Shown here one piece after another: positions 33,314 to 46,400 of a stretch of 64,000 bases of DNA. The stretch lies in the NCBI GenBank assembly GCA_013400115.1, contig VXBP01002800.1, positions 1 to 64,000 of the forward strand, given 5' to 3'. The notes under the pieces were generated by a model that did no database searches, was not told where the DNA came from, and worked only from the letters and a program-made list of their open reading frames with translations. Numbering within the stretch: position 1 is the stretch's first letter; the number at the start of each line of letters is the position of its first letter. Both the position numbers and the translations under genes were made by a program. Origin of the DNA: Rhinopomastus cyanomelas (taxonomy: Eukaryota; Chordata; Aves; Bucerotiformes; Rhinopomastidae).

Positions 33314-33947
33314 AACACTTCTGTGGCAGAAGGAAGATAATTATTAAATAATTAGAATTCAGAGCAGGGAACGTGCAGTTTGGCTGTATGTTAATTTACT
33401 GGATTTTTTTCCTGAATAAAATTGCAATAAGCTCACAGTTATATTTCTTTAATATCCAGTGCATTTACCTTCTCAATAACTGTATTCTTAACATAAAGCA
33501 TATTTTAGAAATGTAAAGCATTTCTTTGTTGTATTCCTTATTCTGAAAAAGCTTGAGAAAATCTAACCCCTCTACTGTGCATAATGATGCAACTATTATT
33601 ATTTAAAACCCTACGCTATTCCCTGCGGGTTGGATTAGACCTTCAGTGATGAGATTTTTGTGGTGCTTTCTTTTGTCTGTGTTAAATCCGTGTCTGTTAT
33701 ATAGGTCAGTAGTCGTATTACTAAGCAGAGGTTAACTGTTTGATATACTTGTTTGTAGTGTGATAGCTGCTTCTTTCTTTCATTTTTACTTTCCCAATGA
33801 GGAAATCAGCTGTCACTTCATTGTGTCATAACCAAATTTTAGCAGCTGGGTGTTCTAAGAATGCTTCAGGGTTTTTTGTTTGATAAACAGAGTCATTAAT
33901 CTTGTACAAGACACCTGCCTCCATTTATCAGTTGCAGTGACTCTTCA

Positions 33948-34157
33948 TCAGAAGAAACTTCTTCACAGTGAAGGTGACAGAGCACTGGAACAGGCCACCC
34001 AGGGGAGTTTTAGTGTCTCCTTCACTGGAGATGTTTAAAACCCGCCTGGATGCATTCCTGTGCGAATTGGTCTAGGTGATCCTGCTGTGGCAGGGGGATG
34101 GACTAGATGATCTTTCAAGGTCCCTTCCAATCCCTAATGATTCTATGATTCCATCAG
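33948..34157 (+). mobile_element. CR1 3' end
   Basis: It runs from AGAAGAAACTTCTTCACAGT through GAGCACTGGAACAGGCCACC to GATTCTATGATTCCAT: only the last 210 bp of a CR1 of the same tail type as 156-247 and 1690-1790. Confidence 0.88.
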
Positions 34158-36021
34158 GAAAATCATAAATTTATATTTTAAAACACTGTGTTTTACTTGG
34201 GCACCTAAACAGTCTTTTTCTGCTCTTGTTCAAAATAGAGCTTGTATCCCAAATGTCTTAATTTACAACATTCATCTCAAATTAGTAAAAATTAATTCCA
34301 TAACCTTGCTGAACATCATACAGACTCTTAAAGCCTTAGAATGATACGGACTTTGACAAGATTCTTGCTTACTAAACCTGCCAGAAGGAAAAGCACAAAC
34401 CCATTAAACACAGACCTTCTGTCTGTGAAATTTCTTACCTCTGTCGATCTGTGAAGGAATCAGCTAGTCCAACTACAGTTATACTCTTTTCAAGGAAGAG
34501 TCAGCCGTTGTAGCAAGCAAGATGGGGTTGGTGCACAGAAGATAGTTCTAATAATCCAAGTCCTGCTCCTTGTGTTACGAGACTGAGCTGTTTTGAACTG
34601 CCCGTCGGTCTAGTGCAAATGAAGGAGTGTTTGCTGTTTGTGAAAACTACTCATCTTCAGTTACTGTGTCTTTTTCCAACAAATTCTTTAAAAGACATGC
34701 TGCTTCACAACAGGATCCCAGGGCCTTAGCAGCAGAGAGAAGTGTGAAGTGCCAGTCTGCTCAGAATGCTTTTTGATGCTATAAGGAGTGTCGTGGAAAG
34801 ACCTCTGTTACAAAGCTTTATCTTGGGTTTTGAAGAGTGTGTAGAAGTACCTGCTGCTCTGGTGAAGCGTGGAGAGCAGGCCAACTGATGCCAGCCTGTG
34901 GAGTTCAGAACTAGCCTGTGGTATTCAACTCTGCAACACTGCCTGCTCGCTTTGGATAGCTGCATTCAGTCTGCAGAGTAATCAAGCTGTTACAGGCATC
35001 CATGCTGTGAAAGGCAAGTTTTTCTTAGGTAGCTGAGAAGGTACAAATATTTGCTCCAAAATGCATAGCTTTCTTCTGTGTGTCTGTGTCATGATTAGGA
35101 CACTGAAAATAATAAATGTTCCCTGGATTTCTTTAGACCGGAATGGAATAAGCTCCCTAAGAACTTGGCTTTTCTTGATTTGTTTATTGATGATCACTGA
35201 ATTTCAGATGCTGTACAAAGAAATTGTCTGCATCATCAGCCATTCAGAAATGCCTCAAGGCAGCAGCTGGTGTAGTTTTGTGAAGCTGTTACCTTTTAAC
35301 ATGTGACTGTCAGGTTTTTTCCTCCTGAGGTTTACCTCTTCATCACCAGTTCAGTTTGGGACATACATAGTTCTTGGGTTATTATTTCAAACTTTTATTC
35401 CTTGTACTTTTCAATGGCTTTTATCAGTCATACCTTTCTTCTCAAAGCTCATACATTGAAATTCAAATTGTCCTGCTCTCATGCATCCAATATTAGACCA
35501 AGTTCAGCCCTGCCTTTATCTCATGGCAGATGCCTCCTCATCTTCTCCTTCTAAGACTGTTCTACCTCTCTTCTTCCCACCCCAAATCTCTTCACAGCAG
35601 CATCAGTCTGCTAGTGCAGTCTTCATCTCAGTACAAAAGATACTTTCCCATCTCAGCTTAGGGCTGCATCTGTAGTCTGTAATTCCTTCTAACTGTTGTG
35701 CTAGTCTTGTCTGTCTCGGTTATACAGATTTTCTCTGCCATATCTGATTGGCCTCAGTGAGCACAATTGTCAAAAATGGATCCAGAATTCTGTAAGATAG
35801 CCTGTTTTGTCTTTGGCACGTTCTGTTTCCTTCTCAGCCTGGAGCTATGCTCTTGAGTTTCATTATACATCTTCTTAAATGACGAAAGTGAAGTGTAAGA
35901 ATTAAGATTTACCTTGGGGGAGAAGTAATGATGTAGTGGAAAGAAGAGAGAAGGAATAGAGGTGAAAGTGGAAATACTGATATGAAAATGTGGTGTGAAT
36001 CAGGTAGAAGTTTACAAAAAA

Positions 36022-36275
36022 ACCCCCCTGGGCAGCCTGTTCCAGTGCTCTGTCACCCTCACTGGGAAGAAGCTCCTTCTGATATTTATACGGAACCTCT
36101 TATGTTCCAGCGTACACCCATTGCCCCATGTCCTATCACTAGATGACATTGAGAAGAGCCTGGCTCTATCCTCCTGACACCCACCCCTCACATATTTGTA
36201 GACATTAATGAGGTCACCCCTCAGTTTCCTCGAAGCTAAAGGGACCCAGCTCCCTCAGCCTTTCCCATGTCTCTG
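36022..36275 (-). mobile_element. CR1 internal fragment, reverse orientation
   Basis: It runs from CCCCTGGGCAGCCTGTTCCA through CATTAATGAGGTCACCCCTC to AGCTCCCTCAGCCTTTCCC. It lacks the terminal repeat, so it is truncated at both ends. Confidence 0.85.
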
Positions 36276-38317
36276 TCAGGCCAGAGCATCCAACGCTGGA
36301 CGAGTTTCAAAGTCAAGTTCTGAGCTTAGGTTTAGTTGTTTACCCTCACACTACTACTCTTCACCCCCACCCCACAGCTCTGAAATTCTGTGTTGCAAAC
36401 TGCTCTGTCAGTCCTTGTAGCAACAGTTTTTGCCAGTGGTTTAACTGTAGTGGTTTCCAGGCCCTTCAAGGCTTTTCTATGTGTCTTGAGGTTTAGTTCT
36501 AACAAAAAGACTATTAGTAGTAAACAAAGTTGGCTTGTAGTTAAACAGATTTGTCTTCAGGCATTGGCATCCCTTTCTTTTCTTTGACGTGTTAGCGTTA
36601 CTGAGAAAACAGTCTCAGAGGTTGCTATGAGAAATTATTAGAAAGGCAGGATCTTAATTGTGTCTGTGGTGCTTTGTCATTGTGATTTTGGGTACTGACT
36701 AACTGGGACACTGATCCAGGGTGCTAACCTGCCATCTAACTGGCTTTTGGTTCCTTTTTGAAGCACATTCCATAACAATTCCTAAGGGTCTGACTCCCAA
36801 TTTAGATTGTCTGTGGCTTCACTGAAGATGTGCCGTGGGTATGCTTTCCACTTCTTGTGGCTGTGTAGATTGCTGTAGTCATGTGTGGTGCTGTGTGAAC
36901 AACTCCTGACCCCATGTCGTTTCAATGCTTATTTCGTGGTTGATATAGTCTGTCTTTTGAAGTTTGCAAAGTTCTTGTGACAAAGGTTGATTTCTGGCCA
37001 GCATGAGCTAACAGCGGAGACACTGAGGCTTCTGCTGATGTACAAGCATTTTTAGCTATGTGGATTGATTTTTCTTGGGTGGTTGACCTGAAATATATTT
37101 GTCAGAGATCTGGCCTTACGGGACCTCCTATCATTTGTGCTCTGTCACCACTGCATTGGAGCTCTCTCCACTACAGTAGTGTCCATTGCCTTTTCAAACT
37201 CCTGGTGTTCTTCCTGTCAAGACTGGCGATGGCTATCAAGGCTTTATGAGATGTGCAGAGTGTTGCTGGTTGGCTGATTTTTAACTTTTTAGGAGAATGG
37301 TTCTTACGGTGGAAGAGATTCTCTTTTCAGTTTTTGGAAGCTATCACAGATACCTTTAAATAAAGGAAGATGCTAGTACTCTTTTTTACCTTGCTTTTCA
37401 AGCTATATGTTGAACAGTCTCTTTGAGCGAGTCACATCTTCTCTAACCCTTTTTTACCTCATTTGTTTATCAAAAACTGAGAAAACCTCTGCTCCTTATC
37501 TAGTTTCTGAAATGACACCAACCTATTGATGGTGGTTCAAAACCTACACTGCTTGAACAAGATGTTGTTATTTCTTGATAGCAAGCTAGTGACAACAGAG
37601 TAAAAGGTTTATCGGAGGAAACATGAGAAGAAGGTATGTGACAGCGGTAGTTGTAATGGAAAAAAATGACAGTGGAATAAAATAAATGAAGAAATAAAAT
37701 TACTAATTTCATAAAGATTCTTTTATAATTAACTAAACACAAATATTGTTTATTCTGTTTAATGCTATTTTAAATTAATAGCAAGTCTCAGAAAGAGTGA
37801 GTTTTCATTTGTACTTTATGTTACAATAAAAATATGTTAGTTAGCATCTGCTAAGATTAGTTGGGTTTGTAACTGTTATGCAGAAAATTCACCAAGTCTT
37901 GCAGTTGAATGTCTAAGCAAACAAAACCGTGTTTGTCATTTAGTGGATTTGTATCAGAGTTGTTTGAAGAACCCGTTACATCTGGAAAATATTGAGACCT
38001 TACTACAGCAGAGGAACTCCTCCTACCTCTAGACTGTATAAGTAACAGGCTGTATTTGATTTGTGGCTAGAACTGTGTGTTATGGGAATGTCAATTTGTC
38101 TTACCCAGACGTATAATTCCTAGACTATTAAGAGTTATTCTTTGTCCTGAATTGAGTGCCAGCAGCCTGCAATCCAGGTACATACTCATTCTTCTTCCAT
38201 GCAGAACTTGTAACAGGTAGTTTTTTGTACTGGTGAGTTAGGTTTTTTTCCTTAGCATTGAAATACGGGTTTCACTTTTCAATGCAATGGTAGAAATAAT
38301 TCTTCAACCACACAGCA

Positions 38318-38915
38318 GTCACAGAATCATGGAATCGTTCAGGCTGGAAAAGACCCCTAGGATCATCAAGTTCAACCATCAGTCCTACTCTACAAGTTCA
38401 CCCCTAAACCAGATCCCTCAGCACTGTATCTAAGCAACTTTTAAACACATCCAGGGGTGGTGACACCCTGGGCAGCCCATTCCAGTGCCTGACCACTCTT
38501 TCCGTGAAGAATTTTTTCCTGATGTCTAGTCAAAACCTACTTTGTTGGACTTGAAACCATTCCTTCTGATTCTATCACTAATTACCTGTGAGAAGAGACC
38601 AGCATGAACATCTCTACAATGTCCTTTCAGATAGTTGTAGAGAGCAGTGAGGTCTCCTCTTAGTTTAAGAAGGACACTAGCCCCAACTCTCTCAATCTCA
38701 CCTTATAAGATTTATTCTCCAGGCCCTTCACCAGTTTTGTTGCCCTCTTCTACACTCGCTCCAGCACCTCAGTGTCTCCCTACTGAGGTGCCCAAAACTG
38801 GACCCAGTACTCAAAAGTGTGACCTCACCAATGCTGAGCACAGGGACACAATCATTGCCCTATATCTGCTGAACACACAGTTTCTAATACAGGCCAGGAG
38901 GCTGTTGTGATCATG
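38318..38915 (-). mobile_element. CR1 3' portion, reverse orientation
   Basis: It starts CACAGAATCATGGAATCGTT and extends through AAGTTCACCCCTAAACCAGA, TGGACCCAGTACTCAAAAGT and CCAGGAGGCTGTTGTGATCA. It is the uninterrupted counterpart of the split copy at 11498-12145. Confidence 0.88.
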
Positions 38916-40242
38916 ATGTGATTATGCCTTATGCTCATCATTGGCATTAAAATGTGGCCATCAGGCATGCTGAAAATTGTTATTGCACAAATAGAATTAT
39001 AGTATTTGGGGAGCAATGGGGATTACCTCAGTTTTAGGTGGTCCCACTTTAAAATTACTTCCTGATTGTCCAACATATTTTAAGATTTCTGAATTGGTGC
39101 ACATCAAATTCTCTGTGTACCGAAAATCTGTAGACAGCTCAAACATATTTATTCATAGAACCTCTGCAGTGTTCCCTTGATACGTGTTCCGTGTGTAGAA
39201 GGCAGAAAGGTGGAAGAGGAAGGGTTCCTTCTTTCTTGTTCTGTATCTGCATATAATATTTAATATCTGAAGTGCAGGCATATCTAAACTGTGTAAGTTT
39301 TACTTTGTGTGGTACTAGTAAAGCTGGTGTGAGTTTTGTCCTTCAAGAAGTACCACTGATGTGCGTTTCTCTCAGTTTAAATACAGAAGCACAGATAGTG
39401 ACTGTGGAAATTTGTGGGCCAGGCCAGCCGAGCAGTCTGCAACTGTACAAAAGAGAAGACTCCTGAACTTGTAAGAAGCTCAGGAACAAACTGGACAATA
39501 CTACACGTGCATGTCTACTGAATAACAGGTAGAGAGGGGGGAACTCCTGGAAAAAGCAGCCCACAGTCTTAGAAATGCTTGCCTTGGCCTTGTCCTCTGG
39601 GTGGCATGTCAGCTGATTTGAAGGTGAAATGACATTGGGCTTGGGTTGGAGAATGAAAAAGGACAAAGACTTTGGGACTTCTTTGCATTCTACGTTTGCA
39701 TCAATTGATTGGGCCTTATCCAGACCGAGGAATCAGATTATACTAAGACACATCCTGACAAGAGGAAATGTTCCTAGATGTTACCTTTAATTTTAGAAAG
39801 AATTGGGATTTTGTGACCTAAACTAAAAATATTGCATAAAGGTAATGAATAAGGTATTTGGTTGTGTGGATTTGAGTGGGATTTTGACAACAATTTTCTG
39901 GTCTTTACCTTAAAGTTCTTAATTTTTAAACTCTCTCATTGTTTCAGAGGTGTTTAACTATTTCCTTCTTCATTGGGATAGGGGAACCTGGTTTATTTAT
40001 GGAAGTTCTATCAGATTAATATGGAGAGGAGGTAGAGGCAAGTTCCAGAAGTTTCAGTGCTTGTGATTTTGAAAATGCTTTGAAAGCTGTTTTGAGCATG
40101 ATGATACCAGAGCTCGCGTACATAGATAAAGACATCCTTTGGGTGTAAAGCAGTGTCCCGTACATGCCTGTGGCCTTGGAGGCACATTCACGACACGAAG
40201 GTCGCGGTCATGATGAGATGAGACCACAGTCACGAGACATGA

Positions 40243-40951
40243 TGTCTTCAGCCAGAGGTAACACATTCCTTATTTAAGAGGTAAGATCGCCTCCGGAGGT
40301 GGAGGCCTCCCCAGGAAATCTCCTGTTGATACACGGATGTCCCTGGAATGGCTTGGAGCCCCGGAACACAGATAAGCCAAAGGCCCATCAGAAAGTGCTG
40401 TGCTGGGGCTACACCTGTTGTTTTGACTACAGACTCATGTTTCACACACATAAAACGTATAAAATCAGTCAGTTACAGAACTGGAAGAGAGGGGAAGCAG
40501 CAAGGTGGAGAAGTAAAGGGAAAACCCCAGGACCTGACACCAAAGACTGAACCGGGCATCGACTGACTTCTCCCCCTCCTCTCTGATCTGCCTCCGTGGG
40601 TAAGAACTCTGCCTTTTTTTCTTCTGTACCCGCATGGCTACTTTCATTTACCTGTTTGTATCCTTGACCCTCTTTGTAACTGTAGTGCTTTTATTTTGTA
40701 TCCCTTGTGGACACACATTGTTTCTGCAAATTAATCTTATCCCCGACAACCCACAAAATCTATATAATGTTACTTGTGAGCAGTAAATAATACTATTTTG
40801 TGATCCAGTTCGGATTTTATCCTCATTGTCAATTGACATTTGTATTAAGGTTTAAACCCAGCTGCCCCTAGCCCCTCCATCTGTGCGGACTCGGCCGGAA
40901 CGCAAGGGGGTTTAGCCTTAAGGAAATTTACACACCGCTTTTCGCACAACA
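40243..40951 (+). repeat. Probable 5' LTR of an endogenous retrovirus (left boundary uncertain)
   Basis: It begins TGTCTTCAG and ends CACAACA, giving TG...CA ends. Inside are TATAAAA at 40458-40464 and, about 330 bp on, an A/T-rich polyadenylation-like GTAAATAATAC. Seven bases after its end is TGGCGTCACGGACAAG (40959 on), which has the form of a primer-binding site though I could not assign the tRNA. The left end could instead lie near 40168. No second LTR was found. Confidence 0.5.
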
Positions 40952-41034
40952 TTTTAAGTGGCGTCACGGACAAGACTGTCACTGGAAGATTATTTGCAGA
41001 AACATAACTGTGCTCCATCTTCAGAAGGGTTAGC

Positions 41035-42640
41035 GTGGGCTCTGGAGTTTTGGAGGGAGGAGATAAGGTTATTGAACAAATAGAATTATGTAGCAGGAAA
41101 AAGGGAATTCCCCCAAAAAATGGGAAAGGAAGGAATGTTGTATGTGCAATTTTAAGTGCTTGCTACTGTGTGGCATTGAAGCACAACAACCCTTCCCCAG
41201 ACTGTCACACTGAACTAGAAATGACATCTCTAAGGCTGCAAAATGATGAACTTAAGAAATTGTTAAGTTGTGAAAGAGAGGCATTAAATTGTGAAAGAGA
41301 GGCATTAGATCGTGAAAAGCAGGCCAGGGAAGTCATAGAGAAATGGTTAACTAGTGAACAACAGGCCGAAGAGGCACCGCAGGCTTGCTTGGATCACGAA
41401 AGAGAGGCCCGGGAAAGACTTGAAAAACCAATTTTGCATCTCACCGTGGTTAAAGAACAAATGCTTGCCCTAAAATTAGATAATATACTAAACCGTCTCC
41501 CACCAACATCTCTGCTGGCTCAGCATACTGCTAAAGTAAAATGCTGTGAGAATACACAGGCATGGGAGAAAGAAACGTGGCCCCTGGAACCCGAGCTGGA
41601 AGAACCAATAAAGGTTCGACCATTAATGAAAACAGAAATCAATGATTACATTAAATACTGAAGATGGGGAGGGTCAGATGTGAAGTAGGATGAGAATGGT
41701 ACCAGGGTCCCCGTCTGAAATTGCTAATTTACAGGAGAAATATTCCAGGCGGGCAAACAAAACAGAGAGATTATTTGTTTAGAGTTAGTCTTACAGGGGG
41801 AGACAGAATGGTGTTAAGCAAAGATGAAGCATCTGGTTACTGGGGACTCGCGGTGTTTCTTCAAACTGTTCCAGACAGTCACTGTTATTCACTGACTGTG
41901 CTTACTGGGCTGGGGGTGTAGAGCCTCAAGAACGAGGGGACCCACTCATAATTAAAACCTCGGGCTTTTCAGACCTAGCTGCCTCCATACAGAAACCAGC
42001 TTGTATTCAGGCACTGTATGACAGGCGTAGTTTTTGGCAGCCTCCCATGCTGGCGGAGATTGATCCAGTGAGGCTGACTCCACTCCTCTGTGGTCTCCCA
42101 GGTGGCTGGTGTGCAGGAATGCATCCAAATGGCTATGGTAATGAATGCCACGACTGCCACAGCTAATCCCTCAGCAGAACTGATGCCCATTCCTGCCTGG
42201 AGTGAGATTGTGAAGGATAGTGTTAATTTTGGACGTCATGTGGGAGGGGTGGAAAACACCTCCCCCGAGGGGGGATCACCAAAGCCACATCCCCAACAGG
42301 TCTGGCTACCTCCTACCGGCCAAAACCTAAAGTACGATTTGAGACCAACCGAAGTATAGACCCTCTGACACAGGATGGTCTGTGGCAGACAGCTTTAAAT
42401 TTAGGGCCGCCACATGACCTTATCAAGGGTATGACTAATGCCAACCTCCAGGCTTTAATACAATGCCTGAGGCAAGCCCTAAAACAAGATCCAGCTGGGT
42501 CCTGCTAGGACTGTGCCTTCAGCCCCACCACAGGACCTAACTGAGATGAGAGAGCCTTCATCAAACAACTTCCATGCCCAGGCAGAGCAATGACCCACCC
42601 TCCCTGGCAGATCTTGGCTCTACAGTGGCGTTTAGGCAAA
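41035..42640 (+). pseudogene. Endogenous retrovirus gag remnant
   Basis: The frame 41035-41661 lacks an early ATG (first in-frame ATG at 41221) and encodes a Glu-rich coiled coil with repeated CEREAL heptads. After stops and frameshifts the frame at about 41721-41921 carries RVSLTGGDRMVLSKDEASGY, a segment typical of avian ERV gag capsid as I remember it. Matching pieces follow in other frames to about 42130 (for example ERGDPL, then CIQALYDR), and a less clear part reaches about 42640. Many stops make it non-functional. It is an old genomic copy in the intergenic spacer. Confidence 0.65.
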
Positions 42641-42689
42641 AATCAAGAACCCATAATCAGGATCCCAGTTGTCCCCTGAAAAATGTGTA

Positions 42690-42838
42690 GAGATATTCTC
42701 ATCAACACAGGTGCTCAGATGTCAGTATTTACTAAAGAAACTGCAGAACGCTTACATGTGAAACCTGGCCACCGCGAGGTAGCTTTTACTGGCATTGATG
42801 GCATCATAAAGAAATGCCTCGCTGCCAAAACTGTCTGT
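42690..42838 (+). pseudogene. Endogenous retrovirus protease start, truncated
   Basis: A short frame reads ILINTGAQMSVFTKETAERL, the retroviral aspartic protease active-site region. The usual active-site Asp of the DTGA motif is Asn here (42704-42706). The frame is cut at about 42838, where a CR1 tail begins, so pol and env are absent. Confidence 0.65.
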
Positions 42839-42880
42839 TGAGGTCCGTTCCAATCCCTAATGTTCTGTGATTTTGTGATG
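42839..42880 (+). mobile_element. CR1 3' tail fragment at the end of the retrovirus remnant
   Basis: It reads TTGAGGTCCGTTCCAATCCC then TAATGTTCTGTGATTTTGTG, about 42 bp of CR1 terminus joined directly to the protease remnant. Confidence 0.75.
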
Positions 42881-43324
42881 AGCTCCATGTCTTCTGGAGT
42901 AGGAGGGAAAATAAAAGTTTTCAGCAGTTGGACTTGTGACTTGCGGACAGTAGAAATCTAATTGAGGAAAGGTCAGAGTGGCAGAAGCAGCAAAGCTCAT
43001 TATGTTCATTATGTTAGAAAAGGCTTGATAGAACAAAGATACAAAGATTAATTAGAGCTTAAGTCCCTTCTAATGGCTTTATCCCTGATCACCAGCTTTT
43101 CATCCACTTTTATTTCAAACTGTGATATCCTGGGGACGTAGACCTTACTTCTATCTATCTTATTTTTAGATGAAGTGAGTCACACAGAGGTCAGCTTTCA
43201 CTGAACACAGTATTTTGAGAGAAGCCTAAGAAACAGAAACTTATAATAAAAGCTGGACAAGTGCTTGAACAAGGCGTTTTTAGAAATATCAGTTTCCCTT
43301 AACCATAACAACTCCTCCCTTTTA

Positions 43325-43495
43325 GGAAGGGAAAGAAATATGGCCTGGGGAGCTATAGGCCAGTCAGTGTCACCTCTGTGCCCAGAAAGATCATGGAGCA
43401 GATCCCCCCGTAAACTATGCTGAGGCACATGGGAAATAAGGGGGTGACTGGTGACAGCCAACATGGCTTCACCAAGGGCAGATCATGCCTAAAAA
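43325..43495 (+). mobile_element. CR1 reverse transcriptase fragment
   Basis: It reads GGGGAGCTATAGGCCAGTCA, GAAAGATCATGGAGCAGATC and CAACATGGCTTCACCAAGGG, the CR1 RT segment SYRPVSVT...KIMEQI...HGFTKGRS. Both ends are truncated. Confidence 0.8.
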
Positions 43496-46400
43496 TTTCA
43501 GGCTTTCAGAGATGCCACTCGCGTCTGTCTCCTCTCTGCCTGCGCTTGAGTACCAGTGTCACATGGTCGTTTAGAACAGGGTCTCAAATTGTAGAAGAAA
43601 GTTTTATTTCTCATGAATGGCAGCCCCACATTTCAACAGATATTTTGTGACTCTAGTGACCCTAAATCCAAGGCCATGTAGATTAAATGGTCTCCCTGAT
43701 TTCCCAGCTCACTGTTGGAGGGTGTTTGTCAAAATAAACCTCTTTGACACCCTGCCAAGTATTGTCTTTTACTGAAATTCCTCAAATTCTTATTGATTCT
43801 TTTGGCACCTCACAGAAGGTTCAATAACGTCCCAAATCCCAAAGTATGTTTTAACAGGCTCTGTTACATGGATGGCAACTTCCAATCATCTTCATTAGGT
43901 AATGGTTCAGATTCTCTGAGGTTGGGATTTCTTTTTGCTTCCATCTGATATCTTGGGACAGAGAGAAGGACACGTTCCTGCAAATCAGAATTTAAATGAA
44001 GCAGACAGCTAACTTTGATTTGCTTCTGTACCTTACCAGCTACACAAGCTGGCTTGCATTAATCATATTAATAAAAATGGCATTCAAATTACCGGGGTTT
44101 TAAGAGGTACATGACAGTAATATTACCCACCAAGTTACAAAGTCACTGTGCCTGCACATTAATTACAAGTTGTCTGAAGATTTCAGTAAAAGCTCAAGGG
44201 AATGACACATTTCACTGTGTGTTGTTTTCAGTTTTGAAAGATCCCTTTTAATGCAAGATGTATCCTGTCCTAATGTGGTTCGCTAATCAAAGCAAGCTTT
44301 AATTTTGATGGATGAGCCCCACATGCTTTAAATCCACTAAGAGTTGCAGTAATTAGAATGATTTTTTTAATACTTTGTTTCCTGAACTACCCATGGTGAC
44401 ATCCATCTATCATGAGATGGATTTGTTTACTCACTCCCCTTCTGGGGAAAAGAAAAAAGGCAAAATCAAGTAATTTGTATTGGGAGCTTACCTGCTGCTA
44501 CGTGGCGGAGGGTGCCTGTCATAATTTATCTCGCTGTAGTCACTGCTCCCTGCTTTGGGGGAATTGTGGTCTGAAGACTGCGTGTTTTTCAGCAATGTTC
44601 AAAGCTTTTCCTCTCGCTTCCCCGGTCTCCAGGCAGTACTACTGCCCCAAGGGAGTGCAAAAAGTTACCTCCTCCAGTGGAAACTGGAACGATAAGGTAG
44701 AATTCACCAGGGACATTTTCTGGTCTGTTCCCTGTTTCCCTCTACACTCTCTTGGGCAGAAGAGTCATCAATGGGTACAAACCAAGAAAATACATGTAGA
44801 TGTTAATCTCCTGTCATCTCCCCCACACCTGTCCTTTCCTCTCCTCCTTTGTCAGTTCTTTGCAGAACAGGGCATCCTGTTCCGTCTTGCTGGTGGTTGC
44901 TCAGCTAGTTCCCCTGTCCTATGGCGTTTTCCTTTTCACCAGCCTTGCTTTGCCTCAGTGTCAAATTTGCAGATTTACTCTGCTCTTTCAGATCTTTGCT
45001 CTCCTCTCTCATCTCCCACTCCTAGGCTTTTCTAGAGATTTTAGGTCTCTCATTTTCTTGAATGCATTTCCCCCTCCTTCGCTTATTGTTGCCTGCACCT
45101 CGTTGCTCCTTGATGTGGCTGATGCTGTTACTCTGTCGCAATTCCTCCCATCTTCCCTCCAGAGCATCTTTGAGGTTTCCTCCTTGTCCTGAGCCCCAGC
45201 CACTTCACCACAGTCAGATGAGTAGCAGAGGGTGGGATGTTCTTGTACCGCTGTGCAAAGCAAAAGGCTTCTTGCCCTCAAATGCACTGCAGCTTTATCA
45301 ACAGCTCTGTGTCTGGAGAGGCAGGAAAGCAAAGAGCATCAATGGTGGCAGTTAAATAATAGCTGGCAGCTGTAGAGGAAGCATCAATAACCTTGTCTCC
45401 TGGTAGGCAGATGGCTAGAGGAGCAAGCTGCAATCCAGCATGTGTCCCTGACATCCACGTTAGAGAGACCAGGAGCTCCATCAGACAGTGGGCCTGATAT
45501 AGGAGATGTTCAATGTGGCTCCAAGTGCCGCCTGTAGAAGCTGCTTTGTCTGTGCACAAGCATGACAGTTCCTGGGCTGTTGCTCATTTTTGGCTGGTTT
45601 AACCCATTATTTAAGATGACAAAACCCCACCCCAGCAAAATAAGATGGTATGTCTGTGTGATGACTTGCCAGTGTCTGAAGCCAGCCCAGGAAGGCCCTG
45701 CCTTGAATAACTGGGAGGAGAAAAAATGTTTCCTTCCTGGGAAGGTTAATAATCAGATCATATTAACAAATACAATTTGATTAGGCTTCTGATTAGGAAA
45801 GAGTAAGCCACAAATTTCAAGCTGCTTGTGTCAACAGAATAGATTAGCTTCAGTCTGCATTTCTGCTTTCAGTAAGGAACTGGTAATAAAGTTACAGCAT
45901 CTGACTGCCTCATGGAGTTCTGAACACAACAGAGGGCTTTGTGGCAATTGCTAAGTACTGTACGATATGGCTGGAGCTTAGTCAGCAACCAAACAGAAGA
46001 TTATAAACTAATTTAATTGCAATAAATAGTAATAATAAGGGAGGAGGGAAATCTCTGGTTTTAATGAGTGAGGTAAAACTTAGGTCTGTTTGAAAAAAGT
46101 CTGGTAGGTTGCTATTGTTTGCTTGACTTTGAAGATTCAAAAGTTGGGTAAACCGTCAGGGACTGCAGCCCAGTTCAATGCTAAAAATGTTCTGAACAGT
46201 TCTGAGAGCTGAACCTTTAACTGCAAGTGTTAAAGCAAGCAGTGTCGCCAGCTCCTGAACAGGCTAGTTACAATCAAGAAGCAATGGCCAACCTAATGTT
46301 ACCTGAAATGTTAATGGAGTTTGGATTTTTACTGAGAAGGATTTTTAGCAGTGAAAGAGAAAACAATTCTTTTTTGTTTTTCAAGCGCGGGTGCTTCGGG

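Larger units (their letters stand above)
30514..40242. other. Gene-poor spacer between CBLB and ALCAM, left half
   Basis: No coding gene recognised. It contains the 20-bp tandem repeat and CR1 pieces at 33948, 36022 and 38318; the rest is unique AT-rich sequence with only short open frames. Confidence 0.7.

Noticed and set aside
40959..40976. Assignment of the retrovirus primer-binding site to a specific tRNA
   Set aside because: The bases after TGG do not clearly match any tRNA 3' end I could recall, so only a generic primer-binding-site note is given.
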